40,783 nucleotides of DNA, taken from the NCBI GenBank assembly GCA_947449025.1, contig CANFQF010000006.1, positions 1 through 40,783 of the forward strand. Direction: 5' to 3'. A program made the translations under genes and the position numbers. The stretch comes from Comamonadaceae bacterium (GTDB lineage: Bacteria > Pseudomonadota > Gammaproteobacteria > Burkholderiales > Burkholderiaceae_C). A model generated the notes under the pieces. That model worked only from the letters and a program-made list of their open reading frames with translations. It did not search any database and was not told the DNA's origin. Positions 31,699-40,783 of this stretch are shown in pieces (within the stretch, counting starts at the first letter, position 1; the number at the start of each line of letters is the position of its first letter).

Positions 31699-32907
31699 TC
31701 AGGCGATGAGGCCCGCGTCGTGCAATTGGCCGATGCGGGTGGGGGACAGGGACAGAACTTCGGCCAGTACCTGGTCGGTGTGCTCGCCCAGGTGAGGCGC
31801 ACGCTGGACCGGCAGACGCGGCGTGGCGTGAAAGGTGGCGGCAGCGCCAGGCGCCGGGTAGCGCAGGCCGCTGGGGTGCTCGAGCGACTCGAACAAGGGC
31901 GCGGCCAGCGCCAGACGCGGGTCGGTATCGACTGCGGTACGCAGGGTTTGGTAACTGGACCACAGCACGCTGCCCGCCTCGAAGCGCTCGCGCGCCTGCG
32001 CCAGGCTCAGCGCCCCGATGGCTTGTTCGAACAGCGGGAACAGCGCGAGCCGGTGCGTGAAGCGCTGCCCTTCCTCGGCAAAGTCGGCATGGACCTGCGT
32101 GGCGATGGCGGCCACCTGTGCCTGCAGATCCAGCGCCTTCACCAGGCCGCTCCACTGGCGAGCGGTGATGGCCACCACCATCACCCGCTGCCCGTCGGCG
32201 GTAGCAAAGTCGCGGCCAAAGGCGCCAAAAAGCGCGTTGCCGTAACGGGGGCGGTCGCCCGTGGTCAGGGCCTCGGCCAGTTGGCCGGTGTGGCCTAGGC
32301 AGGACAGCGCGATGTCCGACAGGGGCACGGTCACCTCCTGGCCCTGACCGGTACGCAGGCGGTGGCGCTCGGCGGCCATGAGGGCGAAGGCGGCGTAGGC
32401 ACCGGTCACGAGGTCCCAGGCGGGCACCACATGGTTGACGGGCTCCTCGGCGTTGCGGTCTGAGCCGGTGATCCAGGGCATGCCCAGGGCGGCGTTGACG
32501 GTGTAGTCCACCGCCGGGGCGCCGTCGCGCCAACCCAGCACACGGGCGGTAATCAGGTCGGGCCGGTGGGCCGCAAGCGCTTCATGCGACAAAAAGCCCT
32601 GTTGCGGGTAGTTGGTGACGAACAGGCCCGCGTCCGGTCCGGGCGCGGTGATCAGGTCGACCGCGAGCTGGCGGCCTTCGGGCCGGCCCATGTCGATGGC
32701 GACCGAACGCTTGCCTTTTTGCAACCCTTCCCAATACAGGCTGCGGCCGTCGGCCGAGACCGGCCAGCGGTTGAAGTCCATGCCGCCGCCGATCGGGTCG
32801 ATGCGAATCACCTGGGCGCCCATCTGGGCCAGATGCAGCGCGCAGGACGGACCGGCGATGAAGGAAGCACACTCGACGACCCGCAGGTCGGACAGGAACG
32901 GGTACAT
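31699..32907 (-). CDS. Class III (CaiB/BaiF) CoA transferase
   Basis: A 402-residue family III CoA transferase, distinct from that at 11119. It has LRVVECASFIAGPSCALHLAQ, split by the GP-S-C turn, RIDPIGGGMDFNRWP, KGKRSVAIDM and the probable catalytic Asp165 in VPAWDLVTGAYAAFA. The C-terminal part ends with the usual GEHTDQVLAEVL-x-LS. It likely loads CoA onto a pathway acid from another acyl-CoA or frees CoA from a product. It sits between the crotonase (27 bases) and the Mcd-like dehydrogenase (11 bases). Confidence 0.9.
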   Translation of the reverse strand: MYPFLSDLRVVECASFIAGPSCALHLAQMGAQVIRIDPIGGGMDFNRWPVSADGRSLYWEGLQKGKRSVAIDMGRPEGRQLAVDLITAPGPDAGLFVTNYPQQGFLSHEALAAHRPDLITARVLGWRDGAPAVDYTVNAALGMPWITGSDRNAEEPVNHVVPAWDLVTGAYAAFALMAAERHRLRTGQGQEVTVPLSDIALSCLGHTGQLAEALTTGDRPRYGNALFGAFGRDFATADGQRVMVVAITARQWSGLVKALDLQAQVAAIATQVHADFAEEGQRFTHRLALFPLFEQAIGALSLAQARERFEAGSVLWSSYQTLRTAVDTDPRLALAAPLFESLEHPSGLRYPAPGAAATFHATPRLPVQRAPHLGEHTDQVLAEVLSLSPTRIGQLHDAGLIA

Positions 32908-32934
32908 CGGGTAATCAGATCAAATCAGCTGGAA

Positions 32935-33720
<786 letters not shown>

Positions 33721-33781
33721 CTGCATATGCCTCGGTTCAGGGGACGGGGTGCGACGTGTGAGCGCCTCGGGGGCGAGCCGC

Positions 33782-35005
33782 TCAGGTGCGCTCGAACACG
33801 GCAGCCAGGCCCTGGCCGCCGCCGATGCACATGGTCTCGAGCGCGTAACGGCCGCCGCGCCGATCGAGCTCACGAAGCAGGGTGGCCAGAATGCGCACGC
33901 CGGTCGCGCCCACCGGGTGGCCCAGCGAGATACCCGAGCCGTTCACATTGAGGCGCTCGTAGTCGCCCTTGTCAAAACCCAGGCCGTAGGTGCAAGCCAG
34001 CACCTGGGCGGCGAAGGCCTCGTTCAGTTCGAACAGGTCCAAGTCCTTGAGCGAGAGGCCCGTGCGCTGAAGCACCAGCTGGGTGGCGGGTACCGGACCG
34101 ATCCCCATGCGCTCGGGGTCCACCCCGGCCACCGCCCAGCCGACCAGACGGCCCAGGGGCTTGAGGCCCAGGGCGGCCGCCTTCTCGGGTGTGGTGACGA
34201 TGCAGGCAGCAGCGCCGTCGTTCTGGCCGCTGGCATTGCCAGCGGTCACGGTCGATTCCGCATCGAGCTTGAGGCGCACCGGCGAGAGCGAACCCAGACT
34301 CTCCATCGTGGTCTCGGGCCGGGGATGCTCGTCGACCGAGATCTGCTGCGGGCCCTTGCGGCCCTTGACCGTGACCGGCACGATCTCGTCGGCGAAGCGG
34401 CCGGCCTGCTGGGCGGCCACTGCGTTCTGGTGCGAGCGCAGAGCCAGTTCGTCCTGCGCCTGGCGCGTCACCTTGTACTCACGGCGCAGGTTCTCCGCCG
34501 TCTCCAGCATGCCGCCCGCCACCGGGTGATGGCGACCGCCCGAAGTGATGCGGCCGCGGGCGATGCGGTCCCAGAAAGGCTGCGAGTCACCCTTGATGCC
34601 AAAGCGACCCCCCAACACATAGTGCTCGGCCTGGCTCATGCTCTCGGTGCCACCGGCAATGACGAGGTCGGCCACGCCAGTCTGCACCCGCATCGCGGCA
34701 TCGATCACCGCCTGCAGGCCGGAGCCGCAGCGGCGGTCGATCTGCAAGCCCGGCACGCGCACGCCGAGCTCGGCGTCGAGGGCGGCAATGCGGCCGATGG
34801 CCGGCGCCTCGCCGTTGGGGTAACACTGACCAAAGACAACGTCGTCAATATCACTGCCCTGGATGCCTGTGCGGCGAATCAGCTCCCTGATCACCGTCTC
34901 GGCCAGCGTGGTAGCCGGGACGTCCTTGAACATGCCACCGTAGCGGCCCACGGGTGTGCGAAGGGGTTCGCAGATGACGGCATGCCTGAGGACGGCTTGG
35001 TTCAT
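33782..35005 (-). CDS. Acetyl-CoA C-acyltransferase (thiolase)
   Basis: A 407-residue degradative thiolase with a full catalytic set: nucleophile Cys93 in [17 protein letters not shown], the GHPVGATG histidine, and the C-terminal CIGGGQG cysteine. It cleaves 3-oxoacyl-CoA with CoA to shorten the chain by acetyl-CoA (or propionyl-CoA from a branched chain). Unlike the thiolase-like protein at 5556, nothing is missing here. It follows the acyl-CoA dehydrogenase by 46 bases and precedes the crotonase by 61 bases. Confidence 0.95.
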   Translation of the reverse strand: MNQAVLRHAVICEPLRTPVGRYGGMFKDVPATTLAETVIRELIRRTGIQGSDIDDVVFGQCYPNGEAPAIGRIAALDAELGVRVPGLQIDRRCGSGLQAVIDAAMRVQTGVADLVIAGGTESMSQAEHYVLGGRFGIKGDSQPFWDRIARGRITSGGRHHPVAGGMLETAENLRREYKVTRQAQDELALRSHQNAVAAQQAGRFADEIVPVTVKGRKGPQQISVDEHPRPETTMESLGSLSPVRLKLDAESTVTAGNASGQNDGAAACIVTTPEKAAALGLKPLGRLVGWAVAGVDPERMGIGPVPATQLVLQRTGLSLKDLDLFELNEAFAAQVLACTYGLGFDKGDYERLNVNGSGISLGHPVGATGVRILATLLRELDRRGGRYALETMCIGGGQGLAAVFERT

Positions 35006-35051
35006 GGGGAAGGGATCCGATCAGAAATAAAACGACGCGCCCGGACAGGAT

Positions 35052-36218
35052 TCAATAGGACTTGGGCAGGCCCAGCTTCTTCTGCGCAATGAAGTTAAGC
35101 ACCATCTCCTGCGACACCGGCGCGATCTTGAGCAGACGAGCCTCACGCCACAGGCGTTCAATGTGGTACTCCTTGGCATAGCAAAAGCCGCCGTGCGTCT
35201 GCATCGCGCGGTCACAGACCTCGAAGGCGGCCTCGGTGGCCAGGTACTTGGCCGCGTTGGACTCGGCGCCGCAGGACTTGCCCTGGTCAAAAAGCTGGGC
35301 GGCCTTCTCAGACATCATCTGCGCCGCTTCCAGGCGCATCCAGGAATCTGCCAGCGGGTGCTGGATCGCCTGGTTCTTGCCGATGGGGCGGTCGAACACC
35401 ACCCGGTTCTTGGCGTACTCGGTGGCCAGCTCCAAGGCGCGCCGGCCCAGGCCGATCTGCTCGTAGGCCACCACCACGCGCTCGGGGTTCAGGCCATCGA
35501 ACAGATAGGACATGCCCTTGCCGACCTCACCGATGACGCGGTCGTCGCTGACGATCAGGTCCTTGATGAACAGCTCGTTGGAGTCCACCGCGTTGCGCGC
35601 CAGCTTGGGAATCGGGCGAGCATCAATGGCCGTGCGGTCGAAGTCGGCCAGGAACAGGGTGAAGCCGTCCATCGGGTTCTTGGGGTCACGCGGCGAAGTG
35701 CGCGCCGTGAGCAAGACCATATGGGCGTTTTGCGCGTTGGTGATCCAGACCTTCTGGCCGTTGATCTTCCAGCCGCCGTCGACTTTTTCGGCCTTGGTGG
35801 TCAGGCGCGAGGTGTCGACGCCGGCAGTTGGTTCGGTGAGGCCAAAGCACATCACGGTCTTGCCCGAGGCGATGCCGGGCAGGAAGCGCTTTTTCATCTC
35901 CTCGGAGCCGTGGTTGATGATGCAGCCAGGCGGGAAGATGTAGAAGTGAATCGCCGAGGCGCCGTTGGCGCCGCCGTAATAAGACACCTCTTGCAGCATC
36001 ACCGAGGCAGCTTCGAGGCCCAGGCCCATGCCGCCATAGGCCTCGGGAATCATCGTGCCCATCCAGCCGCCTTCAGCGAAGGCGTTGATGAAATCCCAGG
36101 GGTATTTCTTTTCTTCGTCGTGCTCGCGCCAGTACTCGAGGTCGAAGCGGGAGGCCAGCGCACGGGCGGACTCGCGAATCATCTTCAGGTCGGCGGTATC
36201 GGTCTGGGTGTTTGCCAT
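35052..36218 (-). CDS. Acyl-CoA dehydrogenase with helix-G catalytic Glu
   Basis: A 388-residue flavin acyl-CoA dehydrogenase. Core motifs are [41 protein letters not shown] and [13 protein letters not shown]. At the position where medium-chain enzymes carry the catalytic Glu (YEGTSE), this one reads IAPVSQEM with Pro367; instead Glu246 in LNPERVVVA occupies the helix-G position used as base by isovaleryl-CoA and long-chain enzymes. That favours branched or bulky acyl-CoA substrates, by analogy. Electrons would go to ETF, whose beta subunit gene lies at 40084. It follows the CoA synthetase by 16 bases. Confidence 0.92.
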   Translation of the reverse strand: MANTQTDTADLKMIRESARALASRFDLEYWREHDEEKKYPWDFINAFAEGGWMGTMIPEAYGGMGLGLEAASVMLQEVSYYGGANGASAIHFYIFPPGCIINHGSEEMKKRFLPGIASGKTVMCFGLTEPTAGVDTSRLTTKAEKVDGGWKINGQKVWITNAQNAHMVLLTARTSPRDPKNPMDGFTLFLADFDRTAIDARPIPKLARNAVDSNELFIKDLIVSDDRVIGEVGKGMSYLFDGLNPERVVVAYEQIGLGRRALELATEYAKNRVVFDRPIGKNQAIQHPLADSWMRLEAAQMMSEKAAQLFDQGKSCGAESNAAKYLATEAAFEVCDRAMQTHGGFCYAKEYHIERLWREARLLKIAPVSQEMVLNFIAQKKLGLPKSY

Positions 36219-36234
36219 GGTGTTGACTCTGTTT

Positions 36235-38184
36235 CTAGAGGGTGGGGATCTGGTCCAAAGGGGTCAGCGGGTCGTGGGCGGACAGGTCGCCCAGGGGCTG
36301 GCCGAGATGGCGCGCGCGGATCGCGCGCCGCATGATTTTTCCGTTGCGGGTCTTGGGCAGGCCGGCAACGACATGGGCCTTGCTGGGCGCCATGGCCTTG
36401 CCAATCAGGGCGGTCACGCCGGCAATCAGCGTCTCGGCGGCGACCGTGGCGCCAGGCTTGGCGACCACGAAGGCCACCACCGCCTGGCCCTTCATTTCGT
36501 CGGGCACGCCGATGACGGCTGCCTCGGCAACGCCGGGCTGGGTCACGAGCGCAGACTCGATCTCGGCCGGGCCCACGCGGCGACCGCCGATCTTGAGCGT
36601 GTCGTCCGAACGGCCGTGGACATGCCAGTAGCCGTCGGCGTCGATGCTGCACAGGTCGCCATGCACCCAGACGTCCGGCCAGCGGCTCCAGTAGGTATCC
36701 AGGTAGCGCGCATCGTCCTTCCAGAAGCTGTGCGCCATGCCGGGCCAGGTATTGAGCATCACCAACTCGCCAATCTCGGGCGTGGCGCGGGCATCGGCGT
36801 CGAGCACGTCGACGTCCATGCCAGGCAACGGACCGCAAAACGACGCGGGGGTCTGCGGCAGCATGGTGTAGCAAGACAGGATGCCGCCACCGGTTTCTGT
36901 GCCGCCGGAGTAGTTGAGGATTGGCAGGCGCTTGCCGCCCACCTGCTCGAACAGCCAATGCCAGGAGGGCTCGTCCCAGGCCTCGCCGGTGGAGGCAAAG
37001 GCGCGCAGGCTCGACAGGTCCACACCCTTGCCGTCGACATCGCGTGAGCGCAAGCCGCGGGCCGCCGTGGGCGCGATGCCCTGCACCGTCACCCGGTTGC
37101 GTTCGACGATGCGCCAGAGGCGATCGGGCTCCGGGTAGTCCGGCAGGCCCTCGATCATCACCACGGCGGACCCGCAATGCAGGCCGCCGACCACCATCAG
37201 GGGGCCGAGCATCCAGCCCATGTCGGCGATCCAGCCCAACACATCGCCTGCTTGCAGGTCGAAGCCGTAGCCGAAGTCGATGGCCGACTTGAGCAGATAG
37301 CCGATGTGCGAGTGCACGATGCCCTTGGGCAGCCCGGTGGTGCCCGAGGTGTAGATGATGAAAAGCGGGTGGTTGGGGTCTAGCGCTTCAGGCGCCGGCG
37401 CCGGGCCCGCCAGGGGCGCGGCCACGTCTTTCCACCAGTGATCACGGCCTGGCGCCATGGCAATGGCTTCACCCGAGTTGGGCACCACCACCAGGTGCTT
37501 CACCGTCGGCGACAGCGCCAGCGCGCCCTCGGCAATCTGTTTCATGGGCACCGGCTTGCCACGGCGTGTGGTGCCGTCGGCGGTGACCAGTACCTTGGCC
37601 TCCGAGGCCTGCAGGCGTGTGGCCAGCGACTCGCTGCCGTAGCCAGAGAAGGAGGGCACCACCACCGCGCCGATTTTGGCACTTCCCAGAATGACCACCG
37701 CCGCCTCGGGCACGGAAGGCATGAACAGCGCTACCCGGTCCCCCTTGCCCACGCCCAGGGCCTGCAGGCCGGCGGCGAAACGGTCGACCTCGGTCTTGAG
37801 CTCGGTGAAGGTCAGGCTGCGTCGGCTGCCGTTGTCGCCTTCGTAGGTGACGGCTGTCCGCCCCGCCTGCTGCGGGTCGGCCGCATGGCGGTCGACGCAG
37901 CTGTCGACGATGTTGAGTGTGGCGCCGGTGAACCAGCGCGGGAAGGCGCGGCCAGCCGACTCGTCGCACACCTTCTGCACCGGCCCACGCAGCGGGATGC
38001 CCAAGTCCTCGGCGGCAGCCGGCCAGAACCACTCCGGGCGATCGACCGAAGCGCGGTGAAAGTCCTCCATGCTGGAAAAACCCCAGCGCTTGAGGGCGGC
38101 AGCCATCCGGCTGCGTTCTATATGAGCGGCTGTGGGCCGCCACACGGCGGCTTCGTCGCGTCCGAAACTGGGGCGTCCCTTCAT
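36235..38184 (-). CDS. Acetyl/propionyl-CoA-synthetase-like AMP-forming acyl-CoA ligase
   Basis: A 649-residue ANL ligase of the acetyl-CoA/acetoacetyl-CoA synthetase size class. An N-terminal cap (about 1-90, with RPEWFWPAAAEDLGIPL) precedes the core: IIYTSGTTGLPKGIVHSH (adenylate loop), YSGGTETGGG, GDLCSIDADGYWHVHGR and LPKTRNGK616IMRR with the catalytic Lys present. It would activate a short or medium acid. The ATG at 38184 begins four bases after the stop of the MaoC gene; the frame open beyond it upstream is the antisense-like alternative reading of the Lys/Ala tail and is not used. Confidence 0.92.
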   Translation of the reverse strand: MKGRPSFGRDEAAVWRPTAAHIERSRMAAALKRWGFSSMEDFHRASVDRPEWFWPAAAEDLGIPLRGPVQKVCDESAGRAFPRWFTGATLNIVDSCVDRHAADPQQAGRTAVTYEGDNGSRRSLTFTELKTEVDRFAAGLQALGVGKGDRVALFMPSVPEAAVVILGSAKIGAVVVPSFSGYGSESLATRLQASEAKVLVTADGTTRRGKPVPMKQIAEGALALSPTVKHLVVVPNSGEAIAMAPGRDHWWKDVAAPLAGPAPAPEALDPNHPLFIIYTSGTTGLPKGIVHSHIGYLLKSAIDFGYGFDLQAGDVLGWIADMGWMLGPLMVVGGLHCGSAVVMIEGLPDYPEPDRLWRIVERNRVTVQGIAPTAARGLRSRDVDGKGVDLSSLRAFASTGEAWDEPSWHWLFEQVGGKRLPILNYSGGTETGGGILSCYTMLPQTPASFCGPLPGMDVDVLDADARATPEIGELVMLNTWPGMAHSFWKDDARYLDTYWSRWPDVWVHGDLCSIDADGYWHVHGRSDDTLKIGGRRVGPAEIESALVTQPGVAEAAVIGVPDEMKGQAVVAFVVAKPGATVAAETLIAGVTALIGKAMAPSKAHVVAGLPKTRNGKIMRRAIRARHLGQPLGDLSAHDPLTPLDQIPTL

Positions 38185-38188
38185 CGCA

Positions 38189-38863
38189 TCAAGCCTTCGC
38201 AGCGGCCTTGCGCGCCTTGGCAGGGGCCTTGGAGGCCTTGACCGCTTGGGTCGCCTTAGCAGGCTTGGCAGGCTTGGCGACGGCCTTAGCCTTGGCAGGC
38301 TTTGCCGCAGCCTTGGCCTTGGTGGCTTTGGCCAGCTCCTTGGCCTTGGCGGCGGCACGGGCGGCCTTGCTGGCTGCGGAGGCTGCCTTGCTCTTGGCGA
38401 TCAGCGCTTCGTAGTCCTTGCGTTTGAGCATCAAACCAGCGCGCGTGCATTCGCAGACGATCTCGTCGTGCTGGTTGTAGCCGATGTGGCGGAACCAGAC
38501 GATGCCGGAGTCGGTACGCTTTTGCGACTCGCGGAGCTTGACCACTTCGGTCACCACATGAATGGTGTCGCCCGCAAACACCGGGTTGACAAATTTCACC
38601 TCGTCATAGCCCAGGTTGCCCAGGGTCGTGCCGATGGTGGTGTCGATCACGATCACGCCGTTGACCAGCGCAAAGATGAACATGCTGTTGATCAGCGGCT
38701 TGCCAAAGATGGTGCTCTTGCAATATTCGTGGTCAATGTGCAGCGGCGCGCAGTTGTAGGTGAGCGCGGAGAACAGCATGTTGTCCATCTCCGTCGCGGT
38801 GCGGCGGATCGGATGCTCAATGCGCATTCCGACAGAAAATTCTTCGTAGCAAAGTCCGGCCAT
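38189..38863 (-). CDS. MaoC-like hydratase with a histone H1-like Lys/Ala/Pro tail
   Basis: A 224-residue protein in two parts. Residues 1-150 are a MaoC-type hotdog with YNCAPLHIDHEY (N37...H42-x-D44) and FGKPLINSMF, resembling enoyl-CoA or mesaconyl-CoA hydratases. Residues 157-224 are almost entirely Lys, Ala and Pro (KAAAKPAKAKAVAKPAK type), like bacterial histone H1/AlgP-like tails. Such a tail on a hydratase is unusual; it may bind polyanions (DNA, polyphosphate, membranes) or just tether the enzyme. The domain boundary is in frame and the stop lies four bases before the next ATG, so it is not an obvious frameshift. Preceded by the CitE-like gene, suggesting hydration followed by C-C cleavage or the reverse. 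Confidence 0.87.
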   Translation of the reverse strand: MAGLCYEEFSVGMRIEHPIRRTATEMDNMLFSALTYNCAPLHIDHEYCKSTIFGKPLINSMFIFALVNGVIVIDTTIGTTLGNLGYDEVKFVNPVFAGDTIHVVTEVVKLRESQKRTDSGIVWFRHIGYNQHDEIVCECTRAGLMLKRKDYEALIAKSKAASAASKAARAAAKAKELAKATKAKAAAKPAKAKAVAKPAKPAKATQAVKASKAPAKARKAAAKA

Positions 38864-38925
38864 GTGGGTTTCTCCTTCGTGTTCCTGATTGTTCGAGTTT
38901 GTTCGTGTTTGTTCGTGAGGGTGGA

Positions 38926-39822
38926 TTACTTGCCTTTGCGGCTCAGGGTCGCGTGCAGCTCGAGCACCTGCTTGGCCGTCTTCACGTGGGCGTAGTCAAT
39001 GTGCTGCCCTTCGTACTGCACGGCGGCATTGCCCTCGGCCACCGCCTTGTCGAAGGCCTCGATCATTCCCTGATAGAAGATGACATCCTGCGCAGAAGGC
39101 GCGAACACCTCGTTGGCAATCGCGATGTGCGAGGGGTGGATCATCACCAAGGTGGTAAATCCGATTTCGCGGTTACGCAGGGCGAACTCTCGCGCGCCTG
39201 CCGGGTCCTTGAGGTCTTGCCAGAGGCCGACCCAGGAGTGCTGGCGACCCGCGGAGCGGTTGGCCAGGTGGGCGCGGCTGCGAAGGTACAGGGTCTCGGC
39301 GCCGCCGGGGGTGAACTGAAAGCCCACGGAGCGGGACACGTCGGCATCTTTGGCGGTGCCGGCAAACAGGGTGGCCACCCGGGGCGAGGCAGCGAGGATT
39401 TCCTCGCAGCTGGCGTAGGCCTGGGCGGTCTCGAGTGAGGCCACGATCTCGATCTTGCCGGCGACCACACCGTTGCGGCGCTCGAAGTGGGTGATCAATG
39501 CCTCACAGGCAACAAAGTCACGCGGGCCGTAGTTCTTGGGCAGCAGGACGCCGTCGAGGCCGGGAATGGCGATTTTCTCGAGGTCGTCGCCGGTCATGCC
39601 AGTTTCCAGGGCGTTCAGGCGGACGTACACACCAATCTCGGGGTGTTCGGCGGCCAGCATGCGGATGGACGCAGCCACCACCTCGCGGGCCTGTGCCTTG
39701 AGGTCCAGGGGGACAGCGTCCTCCAAGTCGAGGATGACCCCGTCCACGCCGGCGGCGACGGCCTTGGCCGGCCAACCTTCCTTGTGGCCAGGCACGAACA
39801 TGACGGAGCGCATCGGTTTCAT
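38926..39822 (-). CDS. HpcH/HpaI-CitE family lyase (malyl/methylmalyl-CoA lyase-like)
   Basis: A 298-residue CitE-type TIM-barrel lyase, the second in the window. It opens MRSVMFVPGHKEGW and has LDLEDAV (31-37) with the metal-binding acids, YVRLNAL, DGVLLPKNYG, EIVASLET with the conserved Glu, and MIHPSHI. Relatives cleave or form malyl-CoA, beta-methylmalyl-CoA or citramalyl-CoA. Next to a MaoC hydratase, and in the same operon as an Mcd-like dehydrogenase, a beta-methylmalyl-CoA or citramalyl-CoA substrate is plausible. First gene of the eight-gene minus-strand operon; AGAGGA lies before the ATG. Confidence 0.88.
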   Translation of the reverse strand: MKPMRSVMFVPGHKEGWPAKAVAAGVDGVILDLEDAVPLDLKAQAREVVAASIRMLAAEHPEIGVYVRLNALETGMTGDDLEKIAIPGLDGVLLPKNYGPRDFVACEALITHFERRNGVVAGKIEIVASLETAQAYASCEEILAASPRVATLFAGTAKDADVSRSVGFQFTPGGAETLYLRSRAHLANRSAGRQHSWVGLWQDLKDPAGAREFALRNREIGFTTLVMIHPSHIAIANEVFAPSAQDVIFYQGMIEAFDKAVAEGNAAVQYEGQHIDYAHVKTAKQVLELHATLSRKGK

Positions 39823-39866
39823 TACGGGAGTTCCTCTTTAGCTGCGGGGCTGATGTGGGCTGTCAA

Positions 39867-39895
39867 ACTATACACAATGCATTATCGTGCAGAAA
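39867..39895 (-). promoter_or_regulatory. Promoter of the eight-gene operon with a degenerate TGCAT site
   Basis: On the minus strand a -10-like TATAGT (39867-39872) follows TGCACGATAATGCA (39878-39891), a looser relative of the TGCAT-N-ATGCA motif with a longer spacer. The site lies between -10 and a weak -35-like TTTCTG (39890-39895), the classic place for a repressor. The CitE start is 45 bases downstream. The rest of the gap to 40044 has no convincing gene. Confidence 0.5.
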
Positions 39896-40044
39896 TGAAG
39901 GGGAATATTGCCCAGATGAAAGGCTGGATGAGGGGCCAATTCGGCGCCACCGCATCCGGTGACGCCCCCAGCGCCGCCCTCCGCGATATCGCTCCACCAC
40001 ACGCGACGGACGGGATTGCATGACCGACAGGGGATCACTCTTCG

Positions 40045-40055
40045 TGCATTATGCA
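40045..40055 (+). promoter_or_regulatory. TGCAT-N-ATGCA palindrome, copy 3, before etfB
   Basis: TGCATTATGCA is the third exact copy of the 11-mer, 28 bases before the ETF beta ATG. A -10-like CATAAT (40054-40059) overlaps its right arm, as in copy 2 at 27119. No good -35 was found at standard spacing. Confidence 0.55.
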
Positions 40056-40083
40056 TAATCAAGGGTTTCCATGGAGGAGTGGC

Positions 40084-40783
40084 ATGAAAGCCCTGGTCGC
40101 AGTCAAGCGGGTGGTGGACTACAACGTGAAAGTCCGGGTCAAGTCGGACAACACGGGTGTGGACATCGCCAACGTCAAAATGAGCATGAACCCCTTTGAC
40201 GAGATTGCCGTCGAAGAGGCGGTTCGCTTGAAGGAAAATGGCGTGGTCACCGAGGTGATCGCTGTCTCTTGCGGCCCCCAGGCCTGCCAGGAGACTCTGC
40301 GCACGGCCATGGCCATTGGCGCGGACCGCGGCATTTTGGTGCTCACGGACCAAGAGCTGCAGCCCCTGGCGGTGGCCAAGCTCCTGAAGGCCCTGGTCGA
40401 CAAAGAGCAGCCGCAGCTGGTGATCCTGGGCAAACAGGCCATCGACGACGACTGCAACCAGACCGGCCAGATGCTCGCCGCCTTGGCCGATATGCCCCAG
40501 GCCACCTTTGCCTCCAAGGTGGAGATCGAAGGCGCCGGTGCTGGCGTGGCCAAGGTCACCCGCGAGGTCGACGGCGGCCTCGAGACCCTGCAACTGTCGC
40601 TGCCGGCGGTGGTCACCACCGACCTGCGCCTCAACGAGCCGCGTTATGTGACCTTGCCCAACATCATGAAGGCCAAGAAAAAGCAGCTCGACACCTTCAG
40701 CCCGGCGGACCTGGGCGTGGATGTGGCCCCGCGCATCAAGACCTTGAAGGTCAATGAGCCCCCGAAGCGCTCGGCCGGCGTCA
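40084..40783 (+). CDS. etfB: Electron transfer flavoprotein beta subunit, C-terminus cut by window edge
   Basis: The first 233 residues of ETF beta (usual length about 250) are visible. It begins [20 protein letters not shown], split by VDYN, and contains [18 protein letters not shown], the AMP-binding region ([12 protein letters not shown]), [18 protein letters not shown] and the ETF signature stretch [38 protein letters not shown] in part. With the alpha subunit, presumably just outside the window, it carries electrons from acyl-CoA dehydrogenases to ETF:quinone oxidoreductase. GGAGGAG precedes the ATG. It is divergent from the operon encoding two acyl-CoA dehydrogenases, its likely electron donors. 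Confidence 0.95.
   Translation, partial: MKALVAVKRVVDYNVKVRVKSDNTGVDIANVKMSMNPFDEIAVEEAVRLKENGVVTEVIAVSCGPQACQETLRTAMAIGADRGILVLTDQELQPLAVAKLLKALVDKEQPQLVILGKQAIDDDCNQTGQMLAALADMPQATFASKVEIEGAGAGVAKVTREVDGGLETLQLSLPAVVTTDLRLNEPRYVTLPNIMKAKKKQLDTFSPADLGVDVAPRIKTLKVNEPPKRSAGV

Noticed and set aside
31688-32533. Extension of the Mcd-like dehydrogenase frame upstream
   Set aside because: Low-complexity His/Arg/Pro-rich reading frame over the CaiB gene; the GTG at 31687 fits gene spacing and family length.
39895-40023. Small plus-strand frame starting MKGNIAQMKGWM in the divergent gap
   Set aside because: No ribosome-binding site, no recognisable family, and it lies between two opposing promoters; the open frame is common at this GC content.

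Overview
The window is a GC-rich stretch of a bacterial chromosome that reads as one large accessory catabolic island. Its style suggests an aerobic betaproteobacterium of the Burkholderiales (a Comamonadaceae- or Burkholderia-like lineage). The grounds are a Bug-type periplasmic binding protein, many class III CoA transferases, dense same-strand operons with 1-4 base overlaps, and high GC at third codon positions. This placement is inference, since there is no rRNA or housekeeping marker. I see no transposase, integrase, tRNA or CRISPR.

Layout. (1) 1-2057, minus: a cut SDR and a Baeyer-Villiger-type flavin monooxygenase. (2) 2260-7813, plus: an acyl-CoA ligase, two hotdog (MaoC-like) proteins, a DUF35 Zn-ribbon/OB protein and a thiolase-like protein in near-overlapping order, then a 3-hydroxyacyl-CoA dehydrogenase and a terminator. 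(3) 13068-8007, minus: SDR, CaiB/BaiF CoA transferase, HTD2-type hydratase, CitE-type lyase, DUF2889 protein and a broken SDR. (4) 13198-14160, plus: an MDR reductase. (5) 16973-14230, minus: an F420-type LLM oxidoreductase, an atypical SDR and a Bug binding protein, preceded by a LysR regulator (17068-18000). (6) 18340-29931, plus: a complete set of recognisable coenzyme F420 genes (CofG-CofH fusion, F420:NADP reductase, CofE, CofD, CofC), then an MDR reductase and two SnoaL-like/MmgE-PrpD pairs flanking a glutathione transferase. (7) 39822-30038, minus: an eight-gene CoA operon (CitE-like lyase, MaoC with a histone-like tail, acyl-CoA synthetase, acyl-CoA dehydrogenase, thiolase, crotonase, CaiB CoA transferase, methylsuccinyl-CoA-dehydrogenase-like enzyme). 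(8) 40084 onward, plus: ETF beta, running off the window.

How it may work together (inference). F420 is made and reduced locally and used by the LLM enzyme, probably for hydride transfer to or from an unsaturated or cyclic substrate. The monooxygenase, SDRs, MDRs and SnoaL/MmgE proteins would process the ring or alkyl skeleton. Ligases and CoA transferases would make CoA esters, and two hydratase/lyase sets plus thiolases would cut them. A methylsuccinyl-CoA-dehydrogenase-like enzyme, a mesaconyl/itaconyl-type hydratase and CitE-type lyases suggest that a branched C5 dicarboxylyl-CoA is an end fragment, cleaved to small acids and acetyl- or propionyl-CoA. ETF would collect electrons from the two acyl-CoA dehydrogenases. 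A repeated palindrome, TGCAT-N-ATGCA, occurs exactly upstream of the F420/LysR genes, the GST gene and ETF beta, with a looser copy before the eight-gene operon. This suggests that the blocks form one regulon. The substrate is not identifiable from sequence alone.
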